Source of the DNA: Actinoplanes subtropicus
GTDB lineage: Bacteria; Actinomycetota; Actinomycetes; Mycobacteriales; Micromonosporaceae
Direction: 5' to 3'
Assembly: GCF_000721705.1 (NCBI RefSeq)
Contig: NZ_JOJL01000017.1
Location: 62,001-126,000, forward strand
Length of the DNA: 64,000 nt
Below are positions 32,947 to 41,385 of the stretch, one piece after another. How positions within the stretch are numbered: the stretch's first letter is position 1; every line of letters starts with the position of its first letter. The notes under the pieces were generated by a model. The model searched no databases. It saw only the letters and a list, made by a program, of their open reading frames with translations, and was not told the DNA's origin. A program made the translations under genes and the position numbers.

Positions 32947-32947
32947 T

Positions 32948-33200
32948 TCATGGCCGTGCGGTGGTGTCGACGCTGGCGCTGGCCCCGGAGATGATGAGCA
33001 GAGTGGCTTCGAGTTCTTCTCGGCCGATGCGGAGCCCGGAGTGCAGGCGGCAGCGGCGGCCAGGTTGAAGCCACGATGATCGCCAAGGTGAACGTCGCTG
33101 GCGTCGGCGGCGAGCAGTCTGTGCAGCCGCGTAACGAAGCCGCGGGCTGCGGCCCGCGCGTCAGTGATGTCCGTCCATGCCTCGGTCGGTCTTGGTGTCG
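32948..33200 (-). pseudogene. Possible gene remnant, family unknown
   Basis: Two minus-strand frames look protein-like when joined: DARAAARGFVTRLHRLLAAD, then ASDVHLGDHRGFNLAA, then in another frame RLHSGLRIGREELEATLLII and SGASASVDTTARP followed by TGA at 32950-32948. The start cannot be found. It may be the 3' end of a lost element gene. The remaining DNA of the 32902-33260 gap shows nothing else apart from the terminator. Confidence 0.25.
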
Positions 33201-33260
33201 CCGCTCCGGGAAGCGTGGTTCAGCCCCCGTCGACAATCGTCGTCGACGCCTGCGGGACGC

Positions 33261-34214
33261 TCAGTCGGGTGGTTGCTTGGACGTGGACCGGGACATGAGT
33301 GTGGACGGCGAGACTCCGAATTCCTGCTTGAAGCAACGGCTGAAGTGGGCGGTGTCGCTGAATCCCCAGTTGAAGGCGACGTCGGTGACTGTGGTGCGGC
33401 CGGCTGCGCTGGACAGTTCCCGCCGGCACCGCTCCAATCGCTGTTGACGCGTCCAGCGACCTACCGATATGCCCGATTCGGCGAAGACGAGGTGCACCGT
33501 TCGCACCGAGATCCCATGGGCGGCGGCGATCGAGGTCGCTGACATGCTGCGGTCGCCGAGCCGATCCAGGATGTATCGCCGCATTTGCGCCAGCAGGGCC
33601 GCCCGCTGGCCGGGGCCGGCCTCATGGGCGGGCGCGGCCGCCGCCCCGAGAAGGTCGATGACGTTGTCGACCGCCCGGGCGACGCGGTCATCGGGGAGAC
33701 CCGCCATCTCCCGGGCGATGCCGCGGATCTGGTCGGCGGCGATGGCGAGCAGGCCGGTTCCCGGCCCGGCGGCGACGGGCCGGCCTCGGTCGATCATCGC
33801 GTCCAGGGACTGCGGGACGCGCGTGCGGGAAACGAGAAAGGTCAGTTCGCGGTGCGGCCCGACCGTGTCGAACGTGCCCTCGCGATCGCTGCTCCAGATG
33901 AACAGGTCTCCCGGCTCGATGGTGAACCGTTCGCCCGCGTAGCCACACAGCACGCGCCCGCTGAGGTGTAGCTGGATACCGACTACGTCAGGAGCACCAT
34001 TAGCAGGGACGTGGTGCCCGCTGAACGAGTCGCATCGAGCGTCCGCGAGCTGAGTGCCGTAGATCTGGCGGTATCGGATTCGGGCGGCGTAAGGCGCTTC
34101 GATGGGCGTGGACAAATCCCACTGTATGTGCTGATCGCGCATCATCTCGGCCCACGCCGCGAAGCGGAGGTGCTCGGGCACCGCGTCGGTGGACCAGGTT
34201 TGGACGTCGGTCAC
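33261..34214 (-). CDS. AraC-family transcriptional regulator
   Basis: 317 residues from GTG 34214 with GGGAGG eight bases upstream; earlier starts lack a binding site. The N-terminal part (PEHLRFAAWAEMMRDQHIQW, GIQLHLSGRVLCGYAGERFT, IEPGDLFIWSSDREGTFDTV) is the AraC-binding-like cupin domain of the FeaR/NphR type. The C-terminal double helix-turn-helix has SATSIAAAHGISVRTVHLVF and VTDVAFNWGFSDTAHFSRCF, then KQEFGVSPSTL. It likely activates the divergent hydrolase and acyl-CoA ligase genes (34408, 35313), since FeaR/NphR-type regulators often sit beside aromatic catabolic genes. The effector is unknown. Confidence 0.87.
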   Translation of the reverse strand: MTDVQTWSTDAVPEHLRFAAWAEMMRDQHIQWDLSTPIEAPYAARIRYRQIYGTQLADARCDSFSGHHVPANGAPDVVGIQLHLSGRVLCGYAGERFTIEPGDLFIWSSDREGTFDTVGPHRELTFLVSRTRVPQSLDAMIDRGRPVAAGPGTGLLAIAADQIRGIAREMAGLPDDRVARAVDNVIDLLGAAAAPAHEAGPGQRAALLAQMRRYILDRLGDRSMSATSIAAAHGISVRTVHLVFAESGISVGRWTRQQRLERCRRELSSAAGRTTVTDVAFNWGFSDTAHFSRCFKQEFGVSPSTLMSRSTSKQPPD

Positions 34215-34407
34215 ACCGCCACCTCCCTGGACTGCCGTGGCGAGCGCAATGATCCCGCTCGGATGCCGTCGCGCTGCTTCTCTCCAGATGATCACTCTGC
34301 TTGCGCAAACAGGCAAGCGGCCTGCGCGCGCGGTCATGCGGGCGGCATCACTACCGGCCTAATTTCGGGTCCTGGATCGTAACGGGACGATGAAGGGCGG
34401 CGGTCTG

Positions 34408-35316
34408 ATGACTGCACAGATCGGCCCCACCGACGGGCTCCGCGCTCCCGGCACAACGACCATCACGGTCCTTCGCGGCCGGGTCCGCTATCGGGACGAG
34501 GGTCACGGCACCCCAGTGGTTCTGGTGCACGGCATCGGCCGCAGCCTGGAGGACTGGATCGAGCTGCACAACCTGCTCAGGGGCCGCGGATTCCGGGTCG
34601 TCAGCGTCGATCTGGCCGGCTACGGGGAGTCCGAGCCACTCCAGGTACTCCACGACCTCCCTGCCCTGGCCCATTTCCTTGCCGACTTCGCCGAGGCCGT
34701 GGGCATTCGCGAGCCGGCCCACCTGGTTGGCAACTCGCTCGGCGGTGCGGTCGCGATGCAACTGTCGGCGCAGGCACCGGAGCGAGTACGCAGCCTGGTA
34801 CTGGCCAACAGCGCCGGTTTCGGCCGCGCCGTCGCCCTGCCGATACGCCTCATGTCCGTCCGGCCGCTTGGGCGGCTCCTGCTGAGCAGGCCGAGTCTCG
34901 CCTCGGCGCGACGGGTGGAGCTCAGTTTCTTTCACGATCCGGCACTGGCTACTGATGACCGCGTTCACCTGGGCTACCGCCTGGCGTTGCGCCCGCACGG
35001 CACCCGGGTCTTCCTGGAAACCGCGGGGTCCCTGGGCACGATCCTGGGCGCCCGCGCGGCGTGGCGGCGGGCGTTGCTGGCGGCAGTGGTCGCGCGGCGG
35101 GTGCCGACCTTGGTCGTGTGGGGCGACGACGACAAGATCGTTCCGTTCGCCCAGTTGGGCGCGGCGGGTCGGTATCTGCCGTACGCTCGCACGCATCTGT
35201 TTCCCGACACCGGGCACATGCCGCAGATCGAGCGGGCCGAAGAGTTCGCCGATCTCGTGACCGGCTTCTGGGCCGGGGCGGGCACCGCGGCGCCGGCCGC
35301 AGAGGACCGCACATGA
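34408..35316 (+). CDS. Alpha/beta-fold hydrolase
   Basis: 302 residues from ATG 34408 (ATG 34390 adds six residues). Fold markers: PVVLVHGIGRSLEDWIELHN, the nucleophile elbow HLVGNSLGGAVAMQLSAQAP with catalytic Ser in GNSLGG, the acid in LVVWGDDDKIVP and the catalytic His in FPDTGHMPQIE. It resembles C-C bond or ester hydrolases of the MhpC/BphD-like superfamily. The stop overlaps the ATG of the acyl-CoA ligase (ATGA at 35313), so they are co-translated. The hydrolase probably releases an acid that the ligase then activates; this is inference from the pairing. Confidence 0.85.
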   Translation: MTAQIGPTDGLRAPGTTTITVLRGRVRYRDEGHGTPVVLVHGIGRSLEDWIELHNLLRGRGFRVVSVDLAGYGESEPLQVLHDLPALAHFLADFAEAVGIREPAHLVGNSLGGAVAMQLSAQAPERVRSLVLANSAGFGRAVALPIRLMSVRPLGRLLLSRPSLASARRVELSFFHDPALATDDRVHLGYRLALRPHGTRVFLETAGSLGTILGARAAWRRALLAAVVARRVPTLVVWGDDDKIVPFAQLGAAGRYLPYARTHLFPDTGHMPQIERAEEFADLVTGFWAGAGTAAPAAEDRT

Positions 35317-36881
35317 TCTACCGCAGTCCCGTGCCCCTGCCGGAGATCCCGAGCGCGCTGCTGTCCGACCACGTCCTGCGCGACGCCGAGCGTCGAGGCG
35401 GCAAGCCGGCCCTGGTCGACGCGTCCACCGGCGAATCCCTGACCTTCGCCGACCTGCTCCGCCAGTCGAATACGGGGGCTGCCGGTCTGGCCGCGGACGG
35501 ACTTCGTCCGGGGGAAGTCGTGGGGCTGCTGAGCCACAACCAACCGTGCTACGCGGTGGCGGTGCACGCGGTCCTGCGAGCCGGCGGCGTGCTCTCGCCG
35601 CTGAACCCGGCGATGACTCCGGCCGAGATCGGCAAGCAACTGCGCCACTGCGGCGCCCGTGCGCTCGTGGTCGCGCAACCTTTGGTCGCGGTCGCGCTGG
35701 AGGCCGTCGCCGGCACGTCGGTTCAGCGGCTCTACGTGCTGGGAGACGATCCGCGCGTCCGGCCGTTCGACGAGCTCACGAACGGCACGGGTGCGCCGCC
35801 GAGGCTCGACCTCGATTCGTCAAAGGCGCTGGCCCTGCTCCCCTACTCCAGCGGGACGTCGGGGCAGTCCAAGGGCGTCATGCTGACGCACCGCAACATC
35901 GTGGCCCAGCTCGAACAGCAGCGGATCGGCTCGCCGGTCACCGAGAACGATGTCGTCTGTGGTTTCCTGCCGTTCTTCCACATCTACGGCTTCACGATCA
36001 TCCTCAATGCCGCGCTGACGGCAGGCGCGACGCTCGTGACCATGCCCCGCTTCGATCTGCGCGGCTACCTGCGGGTCGTACAAGACCACCGGGTCACCCG
36101 GGGCCACCTGGTCCCACCGGTCGTGCTCGCCTTGGCCACGGCGCCCGAGGTCGCCGAGTACGACCTCTCCTCCCTGCGCGTGGCCCTCAGCGGCGCCGCA
36201 CCGCTGGACGAAGAACTGGCCGTCCGCGCTCAGGCGCGCACCGGGTGTGTCATCCGGCAGGGCTACGGCCTGACGGAGACCAGCCCCGGCACTCACTTCG
36301 TCTACGACCTCGATTTCTCCGCCACTCCGGCGGGCTCGGTCGGCAAGCCCGTCCCCGGCACCGAGGCCCGGCTGGTCGATCCGATCACCGGCGAGGACGT
36401 CGGCGCCGGGCATCCTGGCGAACTTCTCGTCCGCGGCCCGCAGGTCATGGTGGGTTACCTCGACGACCCCACGGCGACAGCCGAGACCATCGACGATGGC
36501 TGGCTGCGCACCGGGGACATCGCGCAGACGGACGAGGACGGCAATTTCTACATCGTCGACCGGCTCAAGGAACTCATCAAGTACAAGGGCTACCAGGTCG
36601 CCCCGGCCGAGCTCGAGGCCCTCCTGCTCTCCCACCCGGAAGTGCTGGACGCCGCCGTCATCGGCGTGCCCGACCTCGCCGTGGGAGAAATCCCGAAAGG
36701 CTTCATCGTCACCCGAGCTGAGCCGGACGCCGACAAGCTGATGGCTTGGGTCGCGGAACGAGTCGCACCGTACAAAAGGCTTCGGGCGCTCGAGTTCGTG
36801 GCCGAGATCCCCAAGTCACCGAGCGGCAAGACTCTCCGCCGCGTCCTGAAGGCGTACGACCACGACGCTTCGTCCGCCTGA
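35313..36881 (+). CDS. AMP-forming acyl-CoA ligase (4-coumarate-CoA ligase-like)
   Basis: 522 residues. ANL-superfamily motifs in order: P-loop LLPYSSGTSGQSKGVMLTHR, FLPFFHIYGFTI, the A4-A5 region SGAAPLDEELAVRAQ and RQGYGLTETSPGTH, GWLRTGDIAQTDEDGNFYIV, hinge DRLKELIKYKGYQVAPAELE, and the C-terminal catalytic Lys in IPKSPSGKTLRRVL. It activates a carboxylic acid with ATP and joins it to CoA in the cytoplasm. The profile is closest to 4-coumarate-CoA ligases, so an aromatic or medium-chain acid is likely. It is translationally coupled to the upstream alpha/beta hydrolase and convergent with the MDR gene at 36890. Confidence 0.9.
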   Translation: MIYRSPVPLPEIPSALLSDHVLRDAERRGGKPALVDASTGESLTFADLLRQSNTGAAGLAADGLRPGEVVGLLSHNQPCYAVAVHAVLRAGGVLSPLNPAMTPAEIGKQLRHCGARALVVAQPLVAVALEAVAGTSVQRLYVLGDDPRVRPFDELTNGTGAPPRLDLDSSKALALLPYSSGTSGQSKGVMLTHRNIVAQLEQQRIGSPVTENDVVCGFLPFFHIYGFTIILNAALTAGATLVTMPRFDLRGYLRVVQDHRVTRGHLVPPVVLALATAPEVAEYDLSSLRVALSGAAPLDEELAVRAQARTGCVIRQGYGLTETSPGTHFVYDLDFSATPAGSVGKPVPGTEARLVDPITGEDVGAGHPGELLVRGPQVMVGYLDDPTATAETIDDGWLRTGDIAQTDEDGNFYIVDRLKELIKYKGYQVAPAELEALLLSHPEVLDAAVIGVPDLAVGEIPKGFIVTRAEPDADKLMAWVAERVAPYKRLRALEFVAEIPKSPSGKTLRRVLKAYDHDASSA

Positions 36882-36889
36882 GCGGGCCG

Positions 36890-37894
36890 TCACTGCATGC
36901 GGACGACGACCTTGCCGGCCTTGGTATGCCCGTTCTCGACACGTGCCAGGGCTTCGCGAGTCTGCTCGAAGTCGAAGACGCGGTCCACGACCGGCCGGAT
37001 GGTGCCGGCGTCGAGCAGGGCGGTGATCTCGCGGAGTTGGTCGCCGCTGGCCTTCATGAACAGGAACGAGTAGGTCACGTGGCGGCGTCGCGCGCGCCGC
37101 CGGATGCGATAGCTGAGGGCGGCCATGGCCAGCCGGACAACGGGGTTGGCGCCGAGTTCCTTGGCGAAGGCGGGGTCCGGCGGCCCGGCGACGCTGATGA
37201 CTTTCCCGCCCAGTTTGAGCACGTGCAGCGACCTGTCGAGGGTGTCGCCGCCGACGGTGTCGAGGACGACGTCGTAGTCGTGCAGCACAGTCTCGAACGC
37301 CTGATTCCGGTAGTCGATGACGCGGTCCGCGCCGAGGCTCCGCACCAGGTCGGTCTTCGCCGCGCTAGCGGTTGTGGCCACGTAGGCGCCGAGATGCTTC
37401 GCCAGTTGGATGGCGATGGTGCCGACGCCGCCCGCGCCGGCGTGGATGAGGACCTTTTGTCCGGGCTGCACGTTCGCTCGTTCGACCAGGGCCTGCCAGG
37501 CGGTGAGGCCGACCAGCGGGATGGAGGCGGCCTCTTCCATGGTGAGCGTGACCGGTTTGGCCGCGACGTCGTCCTGGTGCATGGCGATGAGCTCGGCGAA
37601 GGCACCGATCCGGTTCTGGTCCGGCCGGGCGTAGACCTCGTCGCCGACCTGGAAGCGGGTGACGCGCGCCCCGACGGCGACGACCTCACCGGCGAGGTCG
37701 TTGCCGAGGACGAACGGCACTCGGTACGGCAGGATCACTTTGAGCTGCCCGGTACGGATCTTGAGGTCGAGCGGGTTGACGCTCGCCGCGCGGATCCGGA
37801 CGAGGACGTCGTCGTCGCCCATCCGCGGGTCAGGCACGTCCCTGGCGCGGACGGTGTTCGCGTCGCCATACCGTTCGACCACGAACGCCTTCAT
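36890..37894 (-). CDS. NADP-dependent MDR oxidoreductase (quinone reductase-like)
   Basis: 334 residues starting MKAFVVERYGDANTVRARDV. GroES-like half: VRIRAASVNPLDLKIRTGQL and VPFVLGNDLAGEVVAVGARV. Rossmann half: GQKVLIHAGAGGVGTIAIQL and LVRSLGADRVIDYRNQAFET. It has no zinc-binding Cys cluster, as in QOR/RTN4IP1-type reductases. It probably reduces an alpha,beta-unsaturated carbonyl or quinone with NADPH. The gene lies 3 bp downstream of an SDR gene on the same strand, hence one operon. Confidence 0.87.
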   Translation of the reverse strand: MKAFVVERYGDANTVRARDVPDPRMGDDDVLVRIRAASVNPLDLKIRTGQLKVILPYRVPFVLGNDLAGEVVAVGARVTRFQVGDEVYARPDQNRIGAFAELIAMHQDDVAAKPVTLTMEEAASIPLVGLTAWQALVERANVQPGQKVLIHAGAGGVGTIAIQLAKHLGAYVATTASAAKTDLVRSLGADRVIDYRNQAFETVLHDYDVVLDTVGGDTLDRSLHVLKLGGKVISVAGPPDPAFAKELGANPVVRLAMAALSYRIRRRARRRHVTYSFLFMKASGDQLREITALLDAGTIRPVVDRVFDFEQTREALARVENGHTKAGKVVVRMQ

Positions 37895-37897
37895 CTG

Positions 37898-38617
37898 TTA
37901 CTGCCCCGACCGGTAGGGGAGGAACTGCGCGATCTGGGCGTCGATCGGCTGGTGGAGGTTGGCGCGGACGGCGCGGGTGAGGTCGTCGGCCAGGATCTCC
38001 ACGTCCCCTTTCTCGACGCCGTCGAGGACATGCCGGACCACGTCGGCGGGACTCGTCTTCGGGGCGTCCACGCGGGCGCTCAGGTCGGTGTCGACGTAGG
38101 CGACGTAGACCCCGACGACCTGCACGCCCCGGGGCGCGAGTTCGAGCCGCATGGAGTCGGTGGCGCTCCACAGAGCGGCCTTGGAGACCCCGTAACTGCG
38201 GCCCAGGGCGATCCAGGAGACGACCGAGGCGATGTTGATGACGGCGCCGGAGCGTTCCACCAGGCGGCCGGCGAACGCGGAGGTGACGGCGAGCGGGCCG
38301 AACAGGTTGGTCTCCAGCTCGCTGCGCAGGTCCGAGGTGTCGGGCTCCAGGACCGACGCGACGCGGGCGATGCCGGCATTGTTGACCACGACGCTGACGT
38401 CCTGCGCGATCTCGGCGGCCTGGGCCACCGAAACGGGGTCGGTGACGTCGAGGCGCAGCGGGACCACGCGGGGGTCGTCCGTGGCGATGGCGCGGGGGTC
38501 GCGGGCGGCGGCGTACACCTTCGCGACGCCGCGGTCGAGGAGTTGCCGGACGAACTCGCGGCCGATGCCGCGGTTGGCGCCGGTGACGAGCGCGGTGTGT
38601 TCTGCGAGCTGGGTCAT
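37898..38617 (-). CDS. SDR-family oxidoreductase
   Basis: 239 residues from the ATG at 38617. TGANRGIGREFVRQLLDRGV is the NAD(P) site; VVNNAGIARVASVLEPDTSD, the catalytic Ser in NIASVVSWIA, and Tyr/Lys in YGVSKAALWSATDSMRLELA complete a classical SDR. The closest relative in this window is the SDR at 25732 (same VTGANRGxG and a short C-terminus without extension). Substrate unknown. It is followed by the MDR gene at 36890 with almost no gap. Confidence 0.87.
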   Translation of the reverse strand: MTQLAEHTALVTGANRGIGREFVRQLLDRGVAKVYAAARDPRAIATDDPRVVPLRLDVTDPVSVAQAAEIAQDVSVVVNNAGIARVASVLEPDTSDLRSELETNLFGPLAVTSAFAGRLVERSGAVINIASVVSWIALGRSYGVSKAALWSATDSMRLELAPRGVQVVGVYVAYVDTDLSARVDAPKTSPADVVRHVLDGVEKGDVEILADDLTRAVRANLHQPIDAQIAQFLPYRSGQ

Positions 38618-38735
38618 GTCATGTCTCCGAGAGTGAAGGGCGCCCTGAAAGGGCGATGGCAGCGTCCGGCGTCGCGACCCCGATACCGATCGGCGAGGCG
38701 ACGCACGGACGCAGCAGTCCGGCGGGGAATTCTGG

Positions 38736-39647
38736 TCAGGCGCCTAGGTACCGGCGCAGCCACTGGCCCATCTGTGCGATGGCCTGGTCGACCTCGGGCA
38801 CGCGCCCGGCGGCGAGGACGAACGAGTGCTGCCCGGCGGGCATCGGATGCACCTCGGAGGTGACTTTGAAGTCGGCGAGCCGCTGCCCGAGCTCGGCGCC
38901 GTCGCCGGCGAGGGTCTCATACTCGCCGTAGTGCACGACGGTGGGCGGCAGGCCAGTCAGGTCGGCGTTGACGAGGCTGATCCGCGGGTCGGCGAAGTCC
39001 AGGGCCGGGTCCTGCAGCCAGGCTCCCCGGAACAGTTCCAGGGTGGTGCGGCTGAGCATCTTGTCGTGTTCCTCGTTCTCGTCCACCTTGGGGTTGCCGA
39101 TGGTGAGGTCGGCCCACGGTGAGACGCTGACGATCGCGCCCGGGGTGGGTTCGCCCTTGGCGAGCAGCCGCAGCGGCAGCATGACGGCGAGGGTGCCGCC
39201 GATGGAGTGACCGGTGCTGCCGATGTTGTTCGGCTGGTAGCCCTGTTTGAGCAGCCACCGGTATGCGGTCTCGGCGTCGTCGAGCTGCGCGGGGTAGGGG
39301 TGTTCGGGGGCCCGGCGGAAGTCCACGACCAGCGAGCGGGCGCCGGCGGCCTTGGCGATGTGGCCGGCGGCCTTGCGGTCGGAGTGCATGGAGGCGGTGA
39401 CCGAGCCACCGAAGTGGAAGTGCAGCAGGGCCCGGTCGGGGTGGGCGTCCTGGGGGATGGCCCAGAGGGCGGGGACGCCGTCGGCGTCGACCTCGGCGTA
39501 GGTGACGCCTTCGGGTTCGGTCGAGGCCAGGTGGTGGGTTTCGACGATGTCGCGCACGATGCCCAGGTCGAGGCCGGGTGTCGATGACTTCGCGCGCACG
39601 CTTTCCAGGAACTGGGCGAATTGTTGTGCCTGTGGACTGGGTCCCAC
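38736..39647 (-). CDS. Alpha/beta hydrolase, HSL-like esterase
   Basis: 303 residues. The hormone-sensitive-lipase pattern is visible: oxyanion loop LLHFHFGGSVTASMHSDRKA (an HFGGS variant of HGGG), FRRAPEHPYPAQLDDAETAY (the DYRLAPEHPFPA block), nucleophile Ser in GSTGHSIGGTLAVMLPLRLL, acid near VVHYGEYETLAGDGAELGQR, and His in VHPMPAGQHSFVLAAGRVPE. It should hydrolyse short-chain esters in the cytoplasm. It is in the same orientation as the SDR genes on both sides, with gaps of 118 and 68 bp. Confidence 0.86.
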   Translation of the reverse strand: MGPSPQAQQFAQFLESVRAKSSTPGLDLGIVRDIVETHHLASTEPEGVTYAEVDADGVPALWAIPQDAHPDRALLHFHFGGSVTASMHSDRKAAGHIAKAAGARSLVVDFRRAPEHPYPAQLDDAETAYRWLLKQGYQPNNIGSTGHSIGGTLAVMLPLRLLAKGEPTPGAIVSVSPWADLTIGNPKVDENEEHDKMLSRTTLELFRGAWLQDPALDFADPRISLVNADLTGLPPTVVHYGEYETLAGDGAELGQRLADFKVTSEVHPMPAGQHSFVLAAGRVPEVDQAIAQMGQWLRRYLGA

Positions 39648-39715
39648 GATGACTCTCCTTCTCTGTGCTGGGCACGCTTGTCGTGCGCAGCCGATGTGCG
39701 TACGGGAATGTGGCG

Positions 39716-40531
39716 TCAGGTCGGCATGCGGTTGAGCTTGCGGACGCTGCGGTCGAAGGTCCGGGCGGGAACGATGCGGCGCAGCACGCTGACGCGGGCG
39801 GCGCCCGAGCCGGCCGGGTGGCGCAGTTTCGGTTTCTGGGCGGTGGCCGCGGTGACGATCACCTTGGCGATGACGGTGGGGTCGTCGCCACCGCGCATCT
39901 CCTGCTGCATCACGTCGTGGAAGGTGCGCCGGCGCTGCGCGTACACCGGTAGAGGGTTGTCGGCCGGCACCATGTTGGTGTCGAACGGAGTGTTGACGGC
40001 GCTGGGCTCCACGAGCAGGACCCGGACGCCGTGTTCGCGGACCTCGTGGTCCAGCGACTCCGAGTAGCCCTCGACCGCATGCTTGCTCGACACGTAGACG
40101 GCCATGAACGGGTTGGCGACGAACCCGGCGACCGACGAGATGTTGACGATGCGTCCCCGGCCCCGGGCGCGCATGTGCGGCAGTACAGCCTTGGTCATCC
40201 GCATGAGGCCGAACACGTTGACGTCGAAGACGCGCTGGGTCTGGCCGACGGAGATCTCCTCGGCGGCGCCGTCGGCGCCGAGGCCCGCATTGTTGACCAG
40301 CACGTCGATGTGCCCGAACCGGTCGATCACGTGCTGGACGACGGTGTCGACCGAGGCGTCGCTGGTCACGTCGAGGTCGAGGTAGGTCACCCCGGGCCGG
40401 GCGGTGATCCGGGAGGTGTCGCGGCTGGTCCCGATCACCTGGAAACCCGCGTCGGTGAGCGCGACCGCGGCCGCGTCCCCGATACCGGAGGACGCGCCGG
40501 TCACCAGCGCTACCGGTCGTGTTGCTGTCAT
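39716..40531 (-). CDS. SDR-family oxidoreductase
   Basis: 271 residues from ATG 40531 with an AGGGAG site upstream. Classical SDR motifs: ALVTGASSGIGDAAAVALTD, LVNNAGLGADGAAEEISVGQ, Ser in IVNISSVAGFVANPF and the pair in YVSSKHAVEGYSESLDHEVR. A C-terminal extension (PKLRHPAGSGAARVSVLRRI, VPARTFDRSVRKLNRM) is typical of retinol-dehydrogenase-like SDRs. It is the first gene of a leftward set (39716, 38736, 37898, 36890) divergent from a TetR gene. Two operator-like sites lie in the gap, so TetR control of this set is likely. Confidence 0.87.
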   Translation of the reverse strand: MTATRPVALVTGASSGIGDAAAVALTDAGFQVIGTSRDTSRITARPGVTYLDLDVTSDASVDTVVQHVIDRFGHIDVLVNNAGLGADGAAEEISVGQTQRVFDVNVFGLMRMTKAVLPHMRARGRGRIVNISSVAGFVANPFMAVYVSSKHAVEGYSESLDHEVREHGVRVLLVEPSAVNTPFDTNMVPADNPLPVYAQRRRTFHDVMQQEMRGGDDPTVIAKVIVTAATAQKPKLRHPAGSGAARVSVLRRIVPARTFDRSVRKLNRMPT

Positions 40532-40551
40532 CGTCGACTCCCTGGTCGTTT

Positions 40552-40636
40552 GTATTACGCTCATACGACCATAGGGCGAGACTGGGGCGGAGGGCAATGG
40601 GTTGGGAGAAATTAAATTATGGTCGTACGCTCAATG
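40552..40636. promoter_or_regulatory. Two operator-like sites between SDR and TetR genes
   Basis: Site 1 (40552-40573) contains TATTACGCTCATACGACCAT; on the other strand it begins TATGGTCGTATGAGCG. Site 2 (40619-40636) is TATGGTCGTACGCTCAAT. Together with 41331-41360, 41275-41294, 54826-54845 and 56510-56527 they define a TTACG-N2-CGTA-like word next to the two paralogous TetR genes. Confidence 0.55.
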
Positions 40637-40688
40637 GTGCCGGAGGCGGCTGCCAGTGGCCGGCCGGGCAGGGGGAGGGGCGTGCGCA

Positions 40689-41276
40689 GTGCGATACGGA
40701 CGAGACCGCAAGCAGGAGACGCGGCGGCGGATCATCGAGGCGGCCGGCCGGCGGTTCAAGGCCGACGGCATCGATGGCGCGGGGATCGCCGCGCTCATGG
40801 CGGACGCGGGACTGACCAACGGCGCGTTCTACGCCCATTTCGATTCCAAGGACGACCTGGTCGCTTCCGCGGTGGCCGACCAGCTCCGCGAACAGTGTGA
40901 GTCCCTGGGTGCGGCGGCGCCCGGTCACGCCGGGGTCGAGCAGATCCTGCGCGCCTACCTTTCCGCGCAGCACCGCGACAGCCCGGAGCGCGGCTGCCCG
41001 TCGGCCGCCTTGCTGGACGAGATCGCCCGCTGTGCGGACGCGACCCGGCGCGCGTACACCGAGGGGGTGCTCAGCGTCATCGACGACGTGGCCGCCCGGG
41101 TGGCGCCGCACGACCCGGGCTCGGCGCGGGTGCAGACGTTCAGCATCTACGCCCTGATGGTCGGCACGCTGCAGCTGTCCCGTGCCCTGGTCGACCAGCA
41201 GCTCGCCGACATCGTCCTGGAGCAGGGCATCCGAAGTGCCCTCACCCTGCTCGGCGAGGAGGACCCGAGTCAGTGA
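40689..41276 (+). CDS. TetR-family regulator (paralog of the one at 55878)
   Basis: 195 residues from GTG 40689, preceded by GGGGAGGGG. Helix-turn-helix: KQETRRRIIEAAGRRFKADG, IAALMADAGLTNGAFYAHFD, SKDDLVASAVADQL. The ligand domain has SAQHRDSPERGCPSAALLDE, shared almost exactly with the TetR at 55878 (SPQHRDNPSDGCPSAALLDE), so the two are paralogs of the TetR_C_33/YcdC-like group. It lies between a divergent leftward operon and an MDR oxidoreductase gene, with operator-like words on both sides; the one at 41275 overlaps its own stop codon. It probably represses both. Confidence 0.88.
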   Translation: MRYGRDRKQETRRRIIEAAGRRFKADGIDGAGIAALMADAGLTNGAFYAHFDSKDDLVASAVADQLREQCESLGAAAPGHAGVEQILRAYLSAQHRDSPERGCPSAALLDEIARCADATRRAYTEGVLSVIDDVAARVAPHDPGSARVQTFSIYALMVGTLQLSRALVDQQLADIVLEQGIRSALTLLGEEDPSQ

Positions 41277-41294
41277 AATTACGAACGTAATTTC
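41275..41294. promoter_or_regulatory. Perfect palindromic operator, GAAATTACG-AA-CGTAATTTC
   Basis: Nine-base arms around a two-base centre, overlapping the TGA of the TetR gene and lying 92 bases before the next gene. It contains the TTACG-N2-CGTAA core common to the other TetR-linked sites. A role as a terminator is unlikely because it is AT-rich with no GC stem. Confidence 0.6.
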
Positions 41295-41330
41295 ATTTAC
41301 GGAAGGGGTTGCTGGTGGACTCTCTCCCGC

Positions 41331-41360
41331 ATTATGGTCTTACGATCGTACTCTAATGGC
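41331..41360. promoter_or_regulatory. Operator-like site before the CurA-like gene
   Basis: ATTATGGTCTTACGATCGTA followed by CTCTAATGGC. TACGATCGTA (41341-41350) is a perfect 10-bp palindrome. The same arrangement occurs at 54826 upstream of a hydrolase gene, with a similar ATTAT before and CTTCAATAGG after it. Confidence 0.6.
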
Positions 41361-41385
41361 CTCCTGTCGAAGGGACTTGATCTTC

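Noticed and set aside
41275..41294. GAAATTACG palindrome as a transcription terminator
   Set aside because: AT-rich stem without GC content or T-run, and it matches the TetR operator word; better read as an operator.
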